A stretch of 36,663 bases of DNA, taken from Planctomycetota bacterium. Its GTDB lineage: Bacteria > Planctomycetota > Planctomycetia > Pirellulales > UBA7805. Of the stretch, positions 27,579 through 35,903 are shown in pieces. How positions within the stretch are numbered: the first letter of the stretch is position 1; each line of letters starts with the position of its first letter. The DNA lies in contig QQVP01000045.1 in NCBI GenBank assembly GCA_003389215.1, positions 68,535 through 105,197 on the forward strand, in the 5' to 3' direction. The translations under genes and the position numbers were made by a program. The notes beneath the pieces were generated by a model. That model saw only the letters and a program-made list of their open reading frames with translations, was not told where the DNA came from and searched no databases.

Positions 27579-29414
27579 TCATTCGAACTGCACGGCCCCC
27601 AGCAGATAGAGCTTGTCGAGCAGCCAGTGTCGCCGCAAATAAGGTCGCATGGCTCGCCGCAGCTCACGTCGACTGGGAACTCGCCCCAGGTGCTCACGGC
27701 GGAGCCGGTTCATTTCCACACGACCGATCGTATCGATGAGTTGGCTGGTCTTCTGGGTGTCGGTCACCCGGAACGCGCCGAGAAAACGAGGCAGACGGAC
27801 GAATCGCAGACCGGCGGCGCGAAATCTCAGAATCAGATCCCAGTCGAGCGCGAACTGAAACGACTCGTCGATCGTGCTGCCGACCGCCTCCCAGGCCCTG
27901 CGTCGCCAGAACATCGTTTCCTGGGGCACGTAGTCGACCCAGGCCAGCGTTTCGTTGTCGTGCGCGGGCAAGACCCAACGCCCGATTTCCGATCCCGTCT
28001 CGTTGATCAGCACGCGGTGGCCATAGACGACGTCGACCTCGGGATGCTGGGCAAAGTAGTCGGCGACATAGGCCAGGCTGCCGGGCAGCAGCAAGTCGTC
28101 GGAGTTGAGGTAGGCCATGATCTCGCCGCGGGATTGCCGCAGACCGTCGTTGACGGCCTGGGCCTGACCGCCGTCGGGACCGGAATGCCAGTCGGTTAGC
28201 TGCTGGTCGTAGCGCTGCAACACCTCGCGGCTGCCGTCGGTCGAACCGCCATCCCGCACCAGATACTCCAGGTGCGGATACTGTTGATTGAGTACGCTTT
28301 GCAGCGTTTCTTCCAAGTAGTCGACCTGGTTGTAACTCGGCGTCACGATCGAGATTGTGGGCAACTTGTCCTCGGGAACCCGAGGCAGGTAGGCGGAGCC
28401 GACCGCGACCGGGCGGGGTGCGTAGTGATGCAGCCGGAAGATCTTGCGACGCAGACCGTGCTGCAGCCAGGAACGCGGTCCCGATGGCAAGAAACGCATG
28501 GCAAAGTAAGGCCGGCCGATCATGCGGACACCCTCGCGCAGCAGGTATCGTCCCATCACGCGGGCCGCGGTCGTCCATCGCCCAAGGCCGGCGGGCGCCG
28601 TTTGCCGCGCGAGCCGCAGCGCCGAAGACAACACAAAGCGATCAAAGCGAGCGGAGCTCTCACGGTCATGACCCAAGGCCAAAGCCACCGCGACTCCGTA
28701 ACGCAGCAGGACCTCGGCCGGCACCCGCTCGCCCATCGCCCCAATGATCTTGGCCGCCGCCCGTTCCAAGCGGGCAAGCTGGAGCCGACCGGGATCGCGA
28801 TCTGCGCGATTGTCGTCGTGAATTCGGTAATCGACGACCGCCCCCGGCAATCTCTCGAAACGGGCTCCGCCGAAGTAGAGTCGCAGCAGAAACTCGAATT
28901 CGGGAACCAGTCGGACGTGCCTGTCGAGGACGCCGAACCGATCGACGACGCGACGCCGGAAGAAGACGGGCGGCCGACAGAGCGAGGCCTGGTGAAAGAG
29001 CTCCCGTTGGAGCGATCGCTTGTTAGCCCCTCGATCCAAACAATCGCCGTGTTCGTCGACGCAGTTCGCCTGCCCGAGGAGGACGTCGACATCGGGGTGC
29101 TGGCGAAAGTAATCGCACACGGCGGACAAGGCCCCGGAATGAAAGGCGTCGTCGCCGCTCAGACAACCGATGATCTCGCCGTGACTCTCACGAATGCCGC
29201 GATTCAACGCGTCGACACGGATCGCGGCCACCGTGTTTCGACCCGACGGTGTTGCGTCGGCCGCTTCCCCGACCTTCCCGGAGACGACCCGGTGTTCCAG
29301 GGCGCAGCCGTCCTGTTCGGCCAGGCATCGCGCGGTGCTGGTCCAGTCCTCTCCCTCGCCGAGCGACGGCGTGATGATGGAGATTTCGGGCACAGCGGAG
29401 GCGTTCATTTTCAT
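27579..29414 (-). CDS. Glycosyltransferase with two tandem GT2 domains
   Basis: A 611-residue cytoplasmic or membrane-peripheral glycosyltransferase. Domain 1 (about 10-250) begins ISIITPSLGEGEDW and has GCLSGDDAFHSGAL with the metal-binding acidic pair, FRRRVVDRFGVLD and EFEFLLRLYF. Its usual DG-S-T-D-G loop is replaced by RVVSGKVGEAAD, so its donor site is atypical. Domain 2 (about 352-600) is canonical: ISIVTPSYNQVDYLEETLQS, RDGGSTDGS, AYLNSDDLLLPGS, YVPQETMFWRRRAWEAVG and ALDWDLILRF. Likely role: adding sugars to the surface glycan built by this block. The ATG at 29412-29414 follows AGGGGA; upstream in-frame sequence is Arg/Ser-rich and not coding-like. It lies upstream of the ABC exporter, same strand, 140 bases apart. 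Confidence 0.92.
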   Translation of the reverse strand: MKMNASAVPEISIITPSLGEGEDWTSTARCLAEQDGCALEHRVVSGKVGEAADATPSGRNTVAAIRVDALNRGIRESHGEIIGCLSGDDAFHSGALSAVCDYFRQHPDVDVLLGQANCVDEHGDCLDRGANKRSLQRELFHQASLCRPPVFFRRRVVDRFGVLDRHVRLVPEFEFLLRLYFGGARFERLPGAVVDYRIHDDNRADRDPGRLQLARLERAAAKIIGAMGERVPAEVLLRYGVAVALALGHDRESSARFDRFVLSSALRLARQTAPAGLGRWTTAARVMGRYLLREGVRMIGRPYFAMRFLPSGPRSWLQHGLRRKIFRLHHYAPRPVAVGSAYLPRVPEDKLPTISIVTPSYNQVDYLEETLQSVLNQQYPHLEYLVRDGGSTDGSREVLQRYDQQLTDWHSGPDGGQAQAVNDGLRQSRGEIMAYLNSDDLLLPGSLAYVADYFAQHPEVDVVYGHRVLINETGSEIGRWVLPAHDNETLAWVDYVPQETMFWRRRAWEAVGSTIDESFQFALDWDLILRFRAAGLRFVRLPRFLGAFRVTDTQKTSQLIDTIGRVEMNRLRREHLGRVPSRRELRRAMRPYLRRHWLLDKLYLLGAVQFE

Positions 29415-29906
29415 GCTTGCAGATCCCCTACGGGGGCGGCAACGGGACGGTCGTTTGGTGCGGTTCCGGCTCGAATCGAGCGGCGATGCGAAACCGAACG
29501 AGTGACGTAGGTCGCGGCCGCAGCGGAGAATTATGGCTCGTGAAAGTAACCGGCTCGCTGCGCGGGACGAATAGTAGTGAAAAGCAGGACGGCAACTCAA
29601 GCCAAATGTGATCGGCCTCCGATGACGTCTAATAACATATCGATTAACATGCCGACCGACCGCGGCACCCCACCCCTAAGTCGACACGTGATCGCACCGG
29701 CCCGGACCACGCCGTGGATCGAGATGGCAGCTTGCGACCGGTTAACTGCTATCGTCGCTAGCATTCGACGTGGCGCTCCGCGACGAATTCGGGTTACCCG
29801 GTGGCCGGCCTCTCGATAGACTTCCGCGGTTTTTCTGCCAATTTTCAGACGATATCGCGCGGGAACCTCTCGCGGCGAGCGGCCAGCAAGCGCGCCGAAC
29901 GACAAG
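29415..29906. other. Divergent intergenic region between two glycosyltransferase genes
   Basis: A 492-base stretch with no supported gene; open frames here are short and lack signatures. It must contain the promoters of the GT2 gene (minus) and of the GT-B-like gene (plus). AT-rich patches near 29628-29650 (TCTAATAACATATCGATTAAC) and at 29530-29535 (CATAAT on the minus strand) are candidates, but I see no -35/-10 pair at normal spacing. Confidence 0.4.
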
Positions 29907-31691
29907 ATGCCGCAGTTTGTATTGATCGATCAGTCGGTGAAGGGGCCCGGGGGGCATCACTTCGACTATGCGCGCAACGTGCTGTTGGCCGCCGAGGCCG
30001 CCGGCTACGAAATTGCCCTGGCGACGCACCATTCCTTTCGTCGCGGCGATCTGCTGCCGGAAAGCTGCGCCATCTATCCGTACTTCCGACATACGACCTA
30101 CTCGCGATTCACCGCCTTCCAGTCGATCCCCACGGACGACGACACGACCACGGGCCGAGGCCAACCGCAGTTTGCAGCCCGCGGGCTACGCCGTCGCTTC
30201 CTCTCGCAGCTGTTTGCCGGAGCCCGTCGTCTGTTCCAGTCGGGCCCCGATCGCCGCATCCAGCGTTTTGCGCGTTCTTGCCAGCGGCTGTTCGAGCAGA
30301 TCGAGCTGCAACCGGGCAGTCATGTGTTTCTGCCGACGCTTTCGGAACTCGACCTGGCGGGACTCGCCGGCTTTTTGAGTGAGCATCCGACGAGCCACCG
30401 CGCCCATTGGCATTTGCAGTTTCACTTCAACGTCTTTCAAGGGCGGGAGCCGGACTACGCGGAACAGCGGCACCGGCTACGACAATTGCAGGGTCGCTTT
30501 GCCAGCACCCTGGCGACGGTGCCCCACCACAAGCTCTACTGCTACACGACCTCGGAGGGCCTGGCCGAACAGTACGGACGCCTGGACGTCGCCGAGTTTC
30601 TTCCCCTGGCCTACCCGATCAATCCGGTCTTTCACGCCGACCTACATCGCCAGCGAGCACCCGGTCCGCGGCGGATCATTACGGCGGGTGCCGTGCGTGC
30701 CGAGAAAGGCCACGGCGAAATCGAACGGCTTGCCCGCCGGCTGGCCGATCGCGGCCTGACCGCCGAGAGCTGTCAGTTCATCGTGCAATACAAGGGAAGT
30801 CGGGCGTCCGAGCGTGCCGACTGGGTCGAAGGGCCCGCGCCCGCCGAGGCGGCACGAACCGCGCCACCCATCTCGCTGGCCAAGCACCCGCTCGACCTGG
30901 AGGCCTACACCGAATTGATTCGCGACGCGGACATCGGTCTTTGTCTGTATGACAGCGGACGCTACTACGTGCGGCGTTCGGGCGTCCTGTGCGAGTTTCT
31001 CTCTGCGGGCATTCCGGTCATCGTGCCGGCGGGTTGCTGGCTCTCGCAGCAGATTGCCGAGCCGAACGAGCGTTACCTCGAAGCCCTCGCCGCGCAGCTG
31101 CCGACGGTGGCACGTCACGACCTCGGACCGGCTCGCTGCCCCGCGGGGACGGTTGCCGACGAACTCACGATCGAAGTGCCTTCGGCGGCCCGCGAAGCAA
31201 TTTTGGTGTGCCAGTTTCCTGCGGACTTTCCGCGGGGGGTCTTCCTGCGTGTCGATGTGACGGAATGGGACACGGCGGCACGCAAGTCAGGCCACGACGC
31301 TGTGATTCTTCGCCCTTGCTGGGGCGGAAACCTGGCCCACGCGATGTTCCACATCGGCGAATCGGCACAGCGGATTGCCATCCGTCTGTCGAACGCCTAT
31401 CACGACGCCCCTTTAAACCTCTCCGCCGTGTCGGTTTCCTGGCACGGGACTCCCGACGGCGGCCAGACGCGTCCGCCGCTGGGCTGCGTCGGTCGCATTG
31501 TGGCCGATGCCGATTACTACGATGCGGCGATCGCCGAAATGTTGCAGAACTACCAACACTATCGCGACACGGCCCGGGCCTTTGCCACCGATTGGTATGC
31601 CGCGCACGCGCCCGAGCGAACCCTGCGCCAGTTGATCGATCGCGCGGAAGAGCCCAAGCCGGACTCGGGCACCCATCGCTCCGCCGCCTAA
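29907..31691 (+). CDS. GT-B-type glycosyltransferase-like protein with C-terminal accessory domain
   Basis: A 594-residue protein. The N-terminus (FVLIDQSVKGPGGHHFDYAR, 4-23) has the nucleotide-sugar or acceptor-side Rossmann start seen in some GT4 proteins. The middle has IITAGAVRAEKGHGEIERL and LIRDADIGLCLYDS with VLCEFLSAGIPVIVPA, the usual GT-B donor-site region (E-x7-E-like). A later part (about 410-530) forms beta-rich stretches (AILVCQFPADFPRGVFLRVD and RIAIRLSNAYHDAPLNLSAV) resembling a carbohydrate-binding or jelly-roll module. The last 70 residues return to a helix typical of GT4 C-termini. Family assignment within GT-B is uncertain. It is alone on the plus strand inside an otherwise minus-strand glycan cluster. 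Confidence 0.75.
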   Translation: MPQFVLIDQSVKGPGGHHFDYARNVLLAAEAAGYEIALATHHSFRRGDLLPESCAIYPYFRHTTYSRFTAFQSIPTDDDTTTGRGQPQFAARGLRRRFLSQLFAGARRLFQSGPDRRIQRFARSCQRLFEQIELQPGSHVFLPTLSELDLAGLAGFLSEHPTSHRAHWHLQFHFNVFQGREPDYAEQRHRLRQLQGRFASTLATVPHHKLYCYTTSEGLAEQYGRLDVAEFLPLAYPINPVFHADLHRQRAPGPRRIITAGAVRAEKGHGEIERLARRLADRGLTAESCQFIVQYKGSRASERADWVEGPAPAEAARTAPPISLAKHPLDLEAYTELIRDADIGLCLYDSGRYYVRRSGVLCEFLSAGIPVIVPAGCWLSQQIAEPNERYLEALAAQLPTVARHDLGPARCPAGTVADELTIEVPSAAREAILVCQFPADFPRGVFLRVDVTEWDTAARKSGHDAVILRPCWGGNLAHAMFHIGESAQRIAIRLSNAYHDAPLNLSAVSVSWHGTPDGGQTRPPLGCVGRIVADADYYDAAIAEMLQNYQHYRDTARAFATDWYAAHAPERTLRQLIDRAEEPKPDSGTHRSAA

Positions 31692-31793
31692 GCGCGGCAC
31701 TTCCAAGACGGCGCCCTCTGTGCAGACGCGGCATCGGCGCTCACGACATGGCAAGCACCCGCCGTCACGAAGGGGCCGCCGCAGCCTCGACTA

Positions 31794-31949
31794 GAGCGTG
31801 TCTAGGATAGGTGTAGCGTCATTGGCGTGGGCGAGGCAAGTTTGGCCACCAGACCGAAGCAGACGAATTGGTAAATTCGTCGATACAGGTCGACGTAGCC
31901 AAGCACAGCCGCAGCTAGCCAAGACGCTAGAGATAAACTAAACCCGCTC
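31794..31949. mobile_element. MITE-like element, 156 bp, TA-flanked
   Basis: The left end GAGCGTGTCTAGGATAGG (from 31794) and the right end, read on the opposite strand GAGCGGGTTTAGTTTATC (from 31949), form imperfect terminal inverted repeats. They match at 20 of 27 positions and both continue into TAGCGTC. TA lies directly outside on both sides (31792-31793 and 31950-31951), within CTAG, as expected for a TA target duplication. The core holds a perfect hairpin GACGAATT-GGTA-AATTCGTC (31862-31881). No transposase is encoded, so a transposase elsewhere would be needed for movement. The right end coincides with the stop codon of the neighbouring ABC gene. Confidence 0.6.
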
Positions 31950-33676
31950 TAGGCGGCCTCCTGCGTCGCCTCGCCGAGCTGTGCCAGCCGGCGAAAGCCG
32001 GGGCAGCGAGCCGTCAACTCGTCGAAATGCCCCTGGCTCTCGATGACGCCGCCGTGCATGTAGAAGATCGTATCGCAGCCGCGGACCGTGTTGAGCCGAT
32101 GGGCGATGGCCAGGATCGTGACGCCGTCGAGGTTCGAGCGAATCGCTTCGATCACGCGAGCGACCGTGTCGTTGTCGAGTGCGCTGGTCGCCTCGTCGAG
32201 CACCAGCAGCTCCGGTTTGAAATAGAGCGCTCGGGCCAGACCGATACGCTGCTGCTGTCCGCCGCTGAGAAAGGCGCCGCACTCGCCCGCCGGCGTCTGA
32301 AAACCGTGCGGCAAGTGGCCTTCGATGAACTCGAGCATTTGGGCCACGCGGGCCGCTTCGCGGACGCGCTCCGGATCGATCGCTTCCCGCGGCAATCCAA
32401 AGGCGATGTTCTCCTCGATCGTGGTGTCGAGCAGGACGACTTTCTGCGGGACGTAGCCGATCCGCTCTCGCCAGGCCGGCATGTCGTCGCGACCGAGCGG
32501 TCGGCCGTCGAGACGGACCTGGCCCTCGTCCGCCTCGAGCAGACCGAGCAGAATGTCGGCCGCCGTCGACTTGCCCGAGCCGGTGGCCCCCACCAGGCCG
32601 GCAAACTCGCCCTTGCAAATCTGCAGATTGAGCTGCCGGAGCGCCGACGTGGTCGCGTTGGGATAGGCAAACGTCACGTCGACGAGTTCCAGCGTCCGCT
32701 GCCACGAGAGCGACCTTTCGCTGGTCGGTTGCGACGTCGCGGGCGGTGCGGCCCGCGCGGCGCTGCGCAGCTCGGCGACAATTTCGTCGACCGCATGACG
32801 CATCGACGTGAGCACGACGAGGCGGCCGTAAAGCAACTGCAGACTGGGGAGCAGCCGGTAACAGGCCATGGCCACCATGCCGGCGGCCGGCAGCACCCGC
32901 ATCACGTCGTTGCCCGCCGCGATCTCGACAATGATCCAGACCATCAGCGCGCCGAAGGCGACCGGCTCGAGCAGATATTTCGGACCGCTACTGTAGACGG
33001 GAATGCGCGTTGCCGCGCTGGCATAGGCGGACGACGACTGCTCGAAGCGCTTTGCGAAGAACGCTTCGCAGTGCCGGGTGAGGATCATCTTCAGCGAGCT
33101 GAAGAGTTGTCCGAGAACGAAGAACTGGCCCTGCATGGCCGCATTCATCCGCTGAGAAACCTCCTGGCGACGACGTCGCAGCACGCGGAACACCAGTCCG
33201 TAGTAGGAGCCCAATGCGAAGATGGCCAGCGGCGCGGCCCAAGGCTCGAGCACGAACAAGGCAACCAGCAGGAAGAACGAAGTCGAGACACAGCAAAAGA
33301 CGTCGTACAGCGGGAACACGATGCGATGCGTAAAACGATCGACGTCATTGACGATCGTCTTCGTCAGCACCGACGAGTTTCGCCGCAGATGATAGGCGTA
33401 TGGCTGAGAGAGCACGTGCCGCACCAGCCGCAGCTGCAACCAGTGACCCAAGCCATGCGCATACCGGGCACGCATCACTTCCGCGAGGAGTGACGCGGCG
33501 TTGGCCAACATCATCATCGCCACGGCGAACAGTCCCGCGGTGATGATCAGGGCGTCGGTGTCGAGCTGCGGAAAGTAGGTGACCAGTTGGACGCCCAGAG
33601 GCGAATGCAGGAAACGACCCGGGTCGGTTGCCAGCATGAGGAAGGGCAACATGGAGGAAACCCCGAGTGCCTGCAA
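31949..33676 (-). CDS. ABC exporter/flippase half-transporter (PglK/MsbA-like)
   Basis: At least 575 residues. Membrane segments occupy about 1-290 (for example ALIITAGLFAVAMMMLANAA and FFLLVALFVLEPWAAPLAIF). The ATPase has Walker A LVGATGSGKSTAAD (about 361-374), Q-loop YVPQKVVLLD, signature FLSGGQQQRIGLARAL, Walker B LLVLDEATSALD and switch His in AIAHRL. Likely a flippase for a lipid-linked glycan. The TTG at 33676 is the first canonical start but cuts off the first helix; the frame continues upstream with family-like sequence FLKDVYFLVRPYGRGRLIAV back to a TGA near 33791, with no ATG, GTG or TTG. A CTG at 33784 is the most likely alternative start. It follows the SDR gene closely, and its TAG stop is at the edge of the MITE-like element. 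Confidence 0.9.
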   Translation of the reverse strand: MQALGVSSMLPFLMLATDPGRFLHSPLGVQLVTYFPQLDTDALIITAGLFAVAMMMLANAASLLAEVMRARYAHGLGHWLQLRLVRHVLSQPYAYHLRRNSSVLTKTIVNDVDRFTHRIVFPLYDVFCCVSTSFFLLVALFVLEPWAAPLAIFALGSYYGLVFRVLRRRRQEVSQRMNAAMQGQFFVLGQLFSSLKMILTRHCEAFFAKRFEQSSSAYASAATRIPVYSSGPKYLLEPVAFGALMVWIIVEIAAGNDVMRVLPAAGMVAMACYRLLPSLQLLYGRLVVLTSMRHAVDEIVAELRSAARAAPPATSQPTSERSLSWQRTLELVDVTFAYPNATTSALRQLNLQICKGEFAGLVGATGSGKSTAADILLGLLEADEGQVRLDGRPLGRDDMPAWRERIGYVPQKVVLLDTTIEENIAFGLPREAIDPERVREAARVAQMLEFIEGHLPHGFQTPAGECGAFLSGGQQQRIGLARALYFKPELLVLDEATSALDNDTVARVIEAIRSNLDGVTILAIAHRLNTVRGCDTIFYMHGGVIESQGHFDELTARCPGFRRLAQLGEATQEAA

Positions 33677-33837
33677 CAGACCTTGCAGCAGACCGACCGC
33701 GTAGACCGCGATCAGACGGCCACGCCCATAGGGTCGTACCAGAAAGTAGACATCTTTCAGAAATTGGCGGGCGGCGCGAATCAGGGCTTCGTCTCAGGGT
33801 TGTTTCGAGGTTCGAGGAATGAAAGTGAAGGCCCGCG

Positions 33838-34608
33838 TCAGGCTACCTTACGGCGCGGCGAGTAGTGGACGATGCGTCGGGTGTGCTCGATGTCCCAACG
33901 GTGCGCGGCGGCGGCCGAGACCCCATTCACCAGGGCATAACCGTCGGGCAGCTCCGCGTCGAGGCAACACTCCATCAGTTGGCAAAAGTCGGCCGGCGAA
34001 AGATACGAGTCCTGTTGCCAGGTGTCGCGGAGCTTTCGCAGCCAGCTAACGATGCGACGCGGCGGATGGACGCGACCCAGTCGCACCGAAATCGCCGACA
34101 GATCGTGTGTCTGGGCGTAGAACTGGGCCAGGCGCTCCCCGAACAGTTTCGTAGCCGAGTAGGGAATCGTGAAGCGACCGCGGAGGGCGGCGAAGCGCGA
34201 TCCCTGCCAGGGTCGCGGTGGATCGTCTGCGGCAATCTGCGTCTGCGAGGCGTCGTGGTTGTAGCCCTTCATCACGTGACCGCTGCTGGCGAACACCACC
34301 CGTCGCACGCCGCCGCGGGCCGCCGCTTCAAAGACGTTGGCCACCGCGTCGATGTTGGGTCCGAGCAGCTCTGTCCAGGTGGCGTGGATCCGCGGACTGG
34401 CGGCCAGGTGAAACACGGTGTCGACGCCTTGAAACAGGGCGGGCCAATCGTCGTCCCACACGGCCAAATCGACGCGGACGATTTGCTGATCGCCCTGGGG
34501 CCGCAGATCGACCAGCCGCAGCGGATAGCGATCCTCGAAGTGGCGGCGGAGTTGACTTCCCAAGAAGCCACCGGCGCCGGTGATCAGGATGGTTCGCGTC
34601 TCGGACAT
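33838..34608 (-). CDS. NAD-dependent epimerase/dehydratase, uronate-dehydrogenase-like
   Basis: A 256-residue extended-type short-chain dehydrogenase. TILITGAGGFLGSQLRRHFE (6-25) is the NAD-binding start, with LVDLRPQG ending strand 2. VDTVFHLAASPRIHATWTEL and RRVVFASSGHVMKGYN place it near uronate dehydrogenases (FASSNH pattern). The catalytic pair is in IPYSATKLFGERLAQFY (Tyr-xxx-Lys). The C-terminal SYLSPADFCQLMECCLDAE matches the family's substrate-side helix. It could act on a nucleotide-bound or free sugar acid. The ATG at 34608 begins two bases after the upstream nucleotidyltransferase-like stop, so it is part of the same operon. Substrate inferred only. Confidence 0.87.
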   Translation of the reverse strand: MSETRTILITGAGGFLGSQLRRHFEDRYPLRLVDLRPQGDQQIVRVDLAVWDDDWPALFQGVDTVFHLAASPRIHATWTELLGPNIDAVANVFEAAARGGVRRVVFASSGHVMKGYNHDASQTQIAADDPPRPWQGSRFAALRGRFTIPYSATKLFGERLAQFYAQTHDLSAISVRLGRVHPPRRIVSWLRKLRDTWQQDSYLSPADFCQLMECCLDAELPDGYALVNGVSAAAAHRWDIEHTRRIVHYSPRRKVA

Positions 34609-34610
34609 CT

Positions 34611-35903
34611 TCAGGCGGCGCCTCGACTCGTTCGACCGCCGCGCTGAGCCAACGGGGCCAGCGTGCGCTTCAGCATGCCGCGACCGCGAACCAACCAGGG
34701 CCGCAGGCCGTGACGAAGATAGTAATAAGGAAGCAGCGTCGGGCGATGATCGGCGACCGTCCAGCGAAAGTAGCGCGGGCTGGGCAGCAACAGGTGGCGG
34801 GCGATCGACACCCACTCGCTCAGGTCCGCCGCCCCCCGTAGCAGCAATCGAGCGCCGCCGCGCCGACCTTGACGGGCCCCCACGAGCGCCGCCAGGCGAT
34901 CATCCGCGGTGCTCTGTCGGGCCCGCTGCGTCAACTCGGCCATCACGAACGCGGGGATCGGGGCGTCCAGCTCCTCGCGCAGATAGCCAAACGTAATCCA
35001 GAGGGCGAGCGAAGCGTGCCACGCCTCCGCGGTTTGCAGCAGCGACCGCCAAGGCAGGTCGTCCGCGGCCGCCAACAGGTACCACGCGTCGCAGGCCCAA
35101 TTGAGCGACTCGCGGTACCGCGTACAACACGCCTCGACACAGGTGTAAACGAGTTGGTCGGCCGGACCCAGCGCGTCGAAGGTTCGTTGGCCGAGCAAAA
35201 TCGACCGCCGGCGTTGCCAGACGGTGGCAAAGTCCATGCTGTAGTGCGGAATCGCGAAGGGCCGCCGGCGCATCGTCAGTGCCAGATCGGACGTATGCCG
35301 AAACTGCCACGGCGGTTGAGCGGCGTCCGCGGAGGTCGGCCGGTTGGCCCCCGGCGACACTGGCTGAAAGCCGACGCGGCCCAGTCGTCTGCGAAGGTCC
35401 TGCAGCGACCCGTCCGCGGCCTCGGTCTCCGGTACCCAAAGCTCGAGGCCGTGTGAATGTCGCAGCGCCGGTCGCGGCCAGACGCTGTGGGCCAGGGCGG
35501 TGCCACCCAAGAACAGCACGTGCCCGTCGTACTCCGCGAGGGCCTCGACCACCTCTTCGAGAATCGCACGCCAGGTTGCGTAACGGGCCTCTTCGCGCAG
35601 GCTGGCCGAACGTACCCACGTTCGCATGAACGCGGACAGCGGCAGCCCGTTCTTCTCCAGGGCATCGCACAGCAGCGGCGAGAGCACTTTTTGATCGCGG
35701 CTGACCGATTGGCCCGCCGTCGGCCGAACCGGGCGTGCGGCAGCGTATTGCTGCCACGCCGCGCGGGCACGATCGCCCTCGTGAAGACAGGCCCGCAGCA
35801 GGTGTGTCTGCCCCGCTTCGGGAAGCATCGTGGCGAGCAGTCGGGCAAACGGTGGTGGGGCCGACGCGCTCGTTTCGCTGCCCGTGTCACTTACCGATCC
35901 CAT
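34611..35903 (-). CDS. Nucleotidyltransferase-fold family protein with altered active-site motif
   Basis: A 430-residue protein that resembles the uncharacterised nucleotidyltransferase family of surface-polysaccharide clusters (PF14907-like). The helical N-terminus (about 15-120) includes LLATMLPEAGQTHLLRACLH. The core strand region is VLFLGGTALAHSVWPRPALR followed by HSHGLELWVP, where the family normally has GxAL-YP-P--R---D-D-LV. The two aspartates that would bind metal read Gly and Glu here. DQLVYTCVEACCTRYRESLN and WACDAWYLLAA are the usual helper helices. Thus the fold is likely kept but catalysis is doubtful. It overlaps the upstream sulfotransferase by 13 bases and precedes the SDR gene by two bases, so all three are one operon. 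Confidence 0.75.
   Translation of the reverse strand: MGSVSDTGSETSASAPPPFARLLATMLPEAGQTHLLRACLHEGDRARAAWQQYAAARPVRPTAGQSVSRDQKVLSPLLCDALEKNGLPLSAFMRTWVRSASLREEARYATWRAILEEVVEALAEYDGHVLFLGGTALAHSVWPRPALRHSHGLELWVPETEAADGSLQDLRRRLGRVGFQPVSPGANRPTSADAAQPPWQFRHTSDLALTMRRRPFAIPHYSMDFATVWQRRRSILLGQRTFDALGPADQLVYTCVEACCTRYRESLNWACDAWYLLAAADDLPWRSLLQTAEAWHASLALWITFGYLREELDAPIPAFVMAELTQRARQSTADDRLAALVGARQGRRGGARLLLRGAADLSEWVSIARHLLLPSPRYFRWTVADHRPTLLPYYYLRHGLRPWLVRGRGMLKRTLAPLAQRGGRTSRGAA

Noticed and set aside
32027..33493. A 488-residue open frame on the plus strand
   Set aside because: Antisense shadow of the ABC transporter, His/Arg-rich, no family features.
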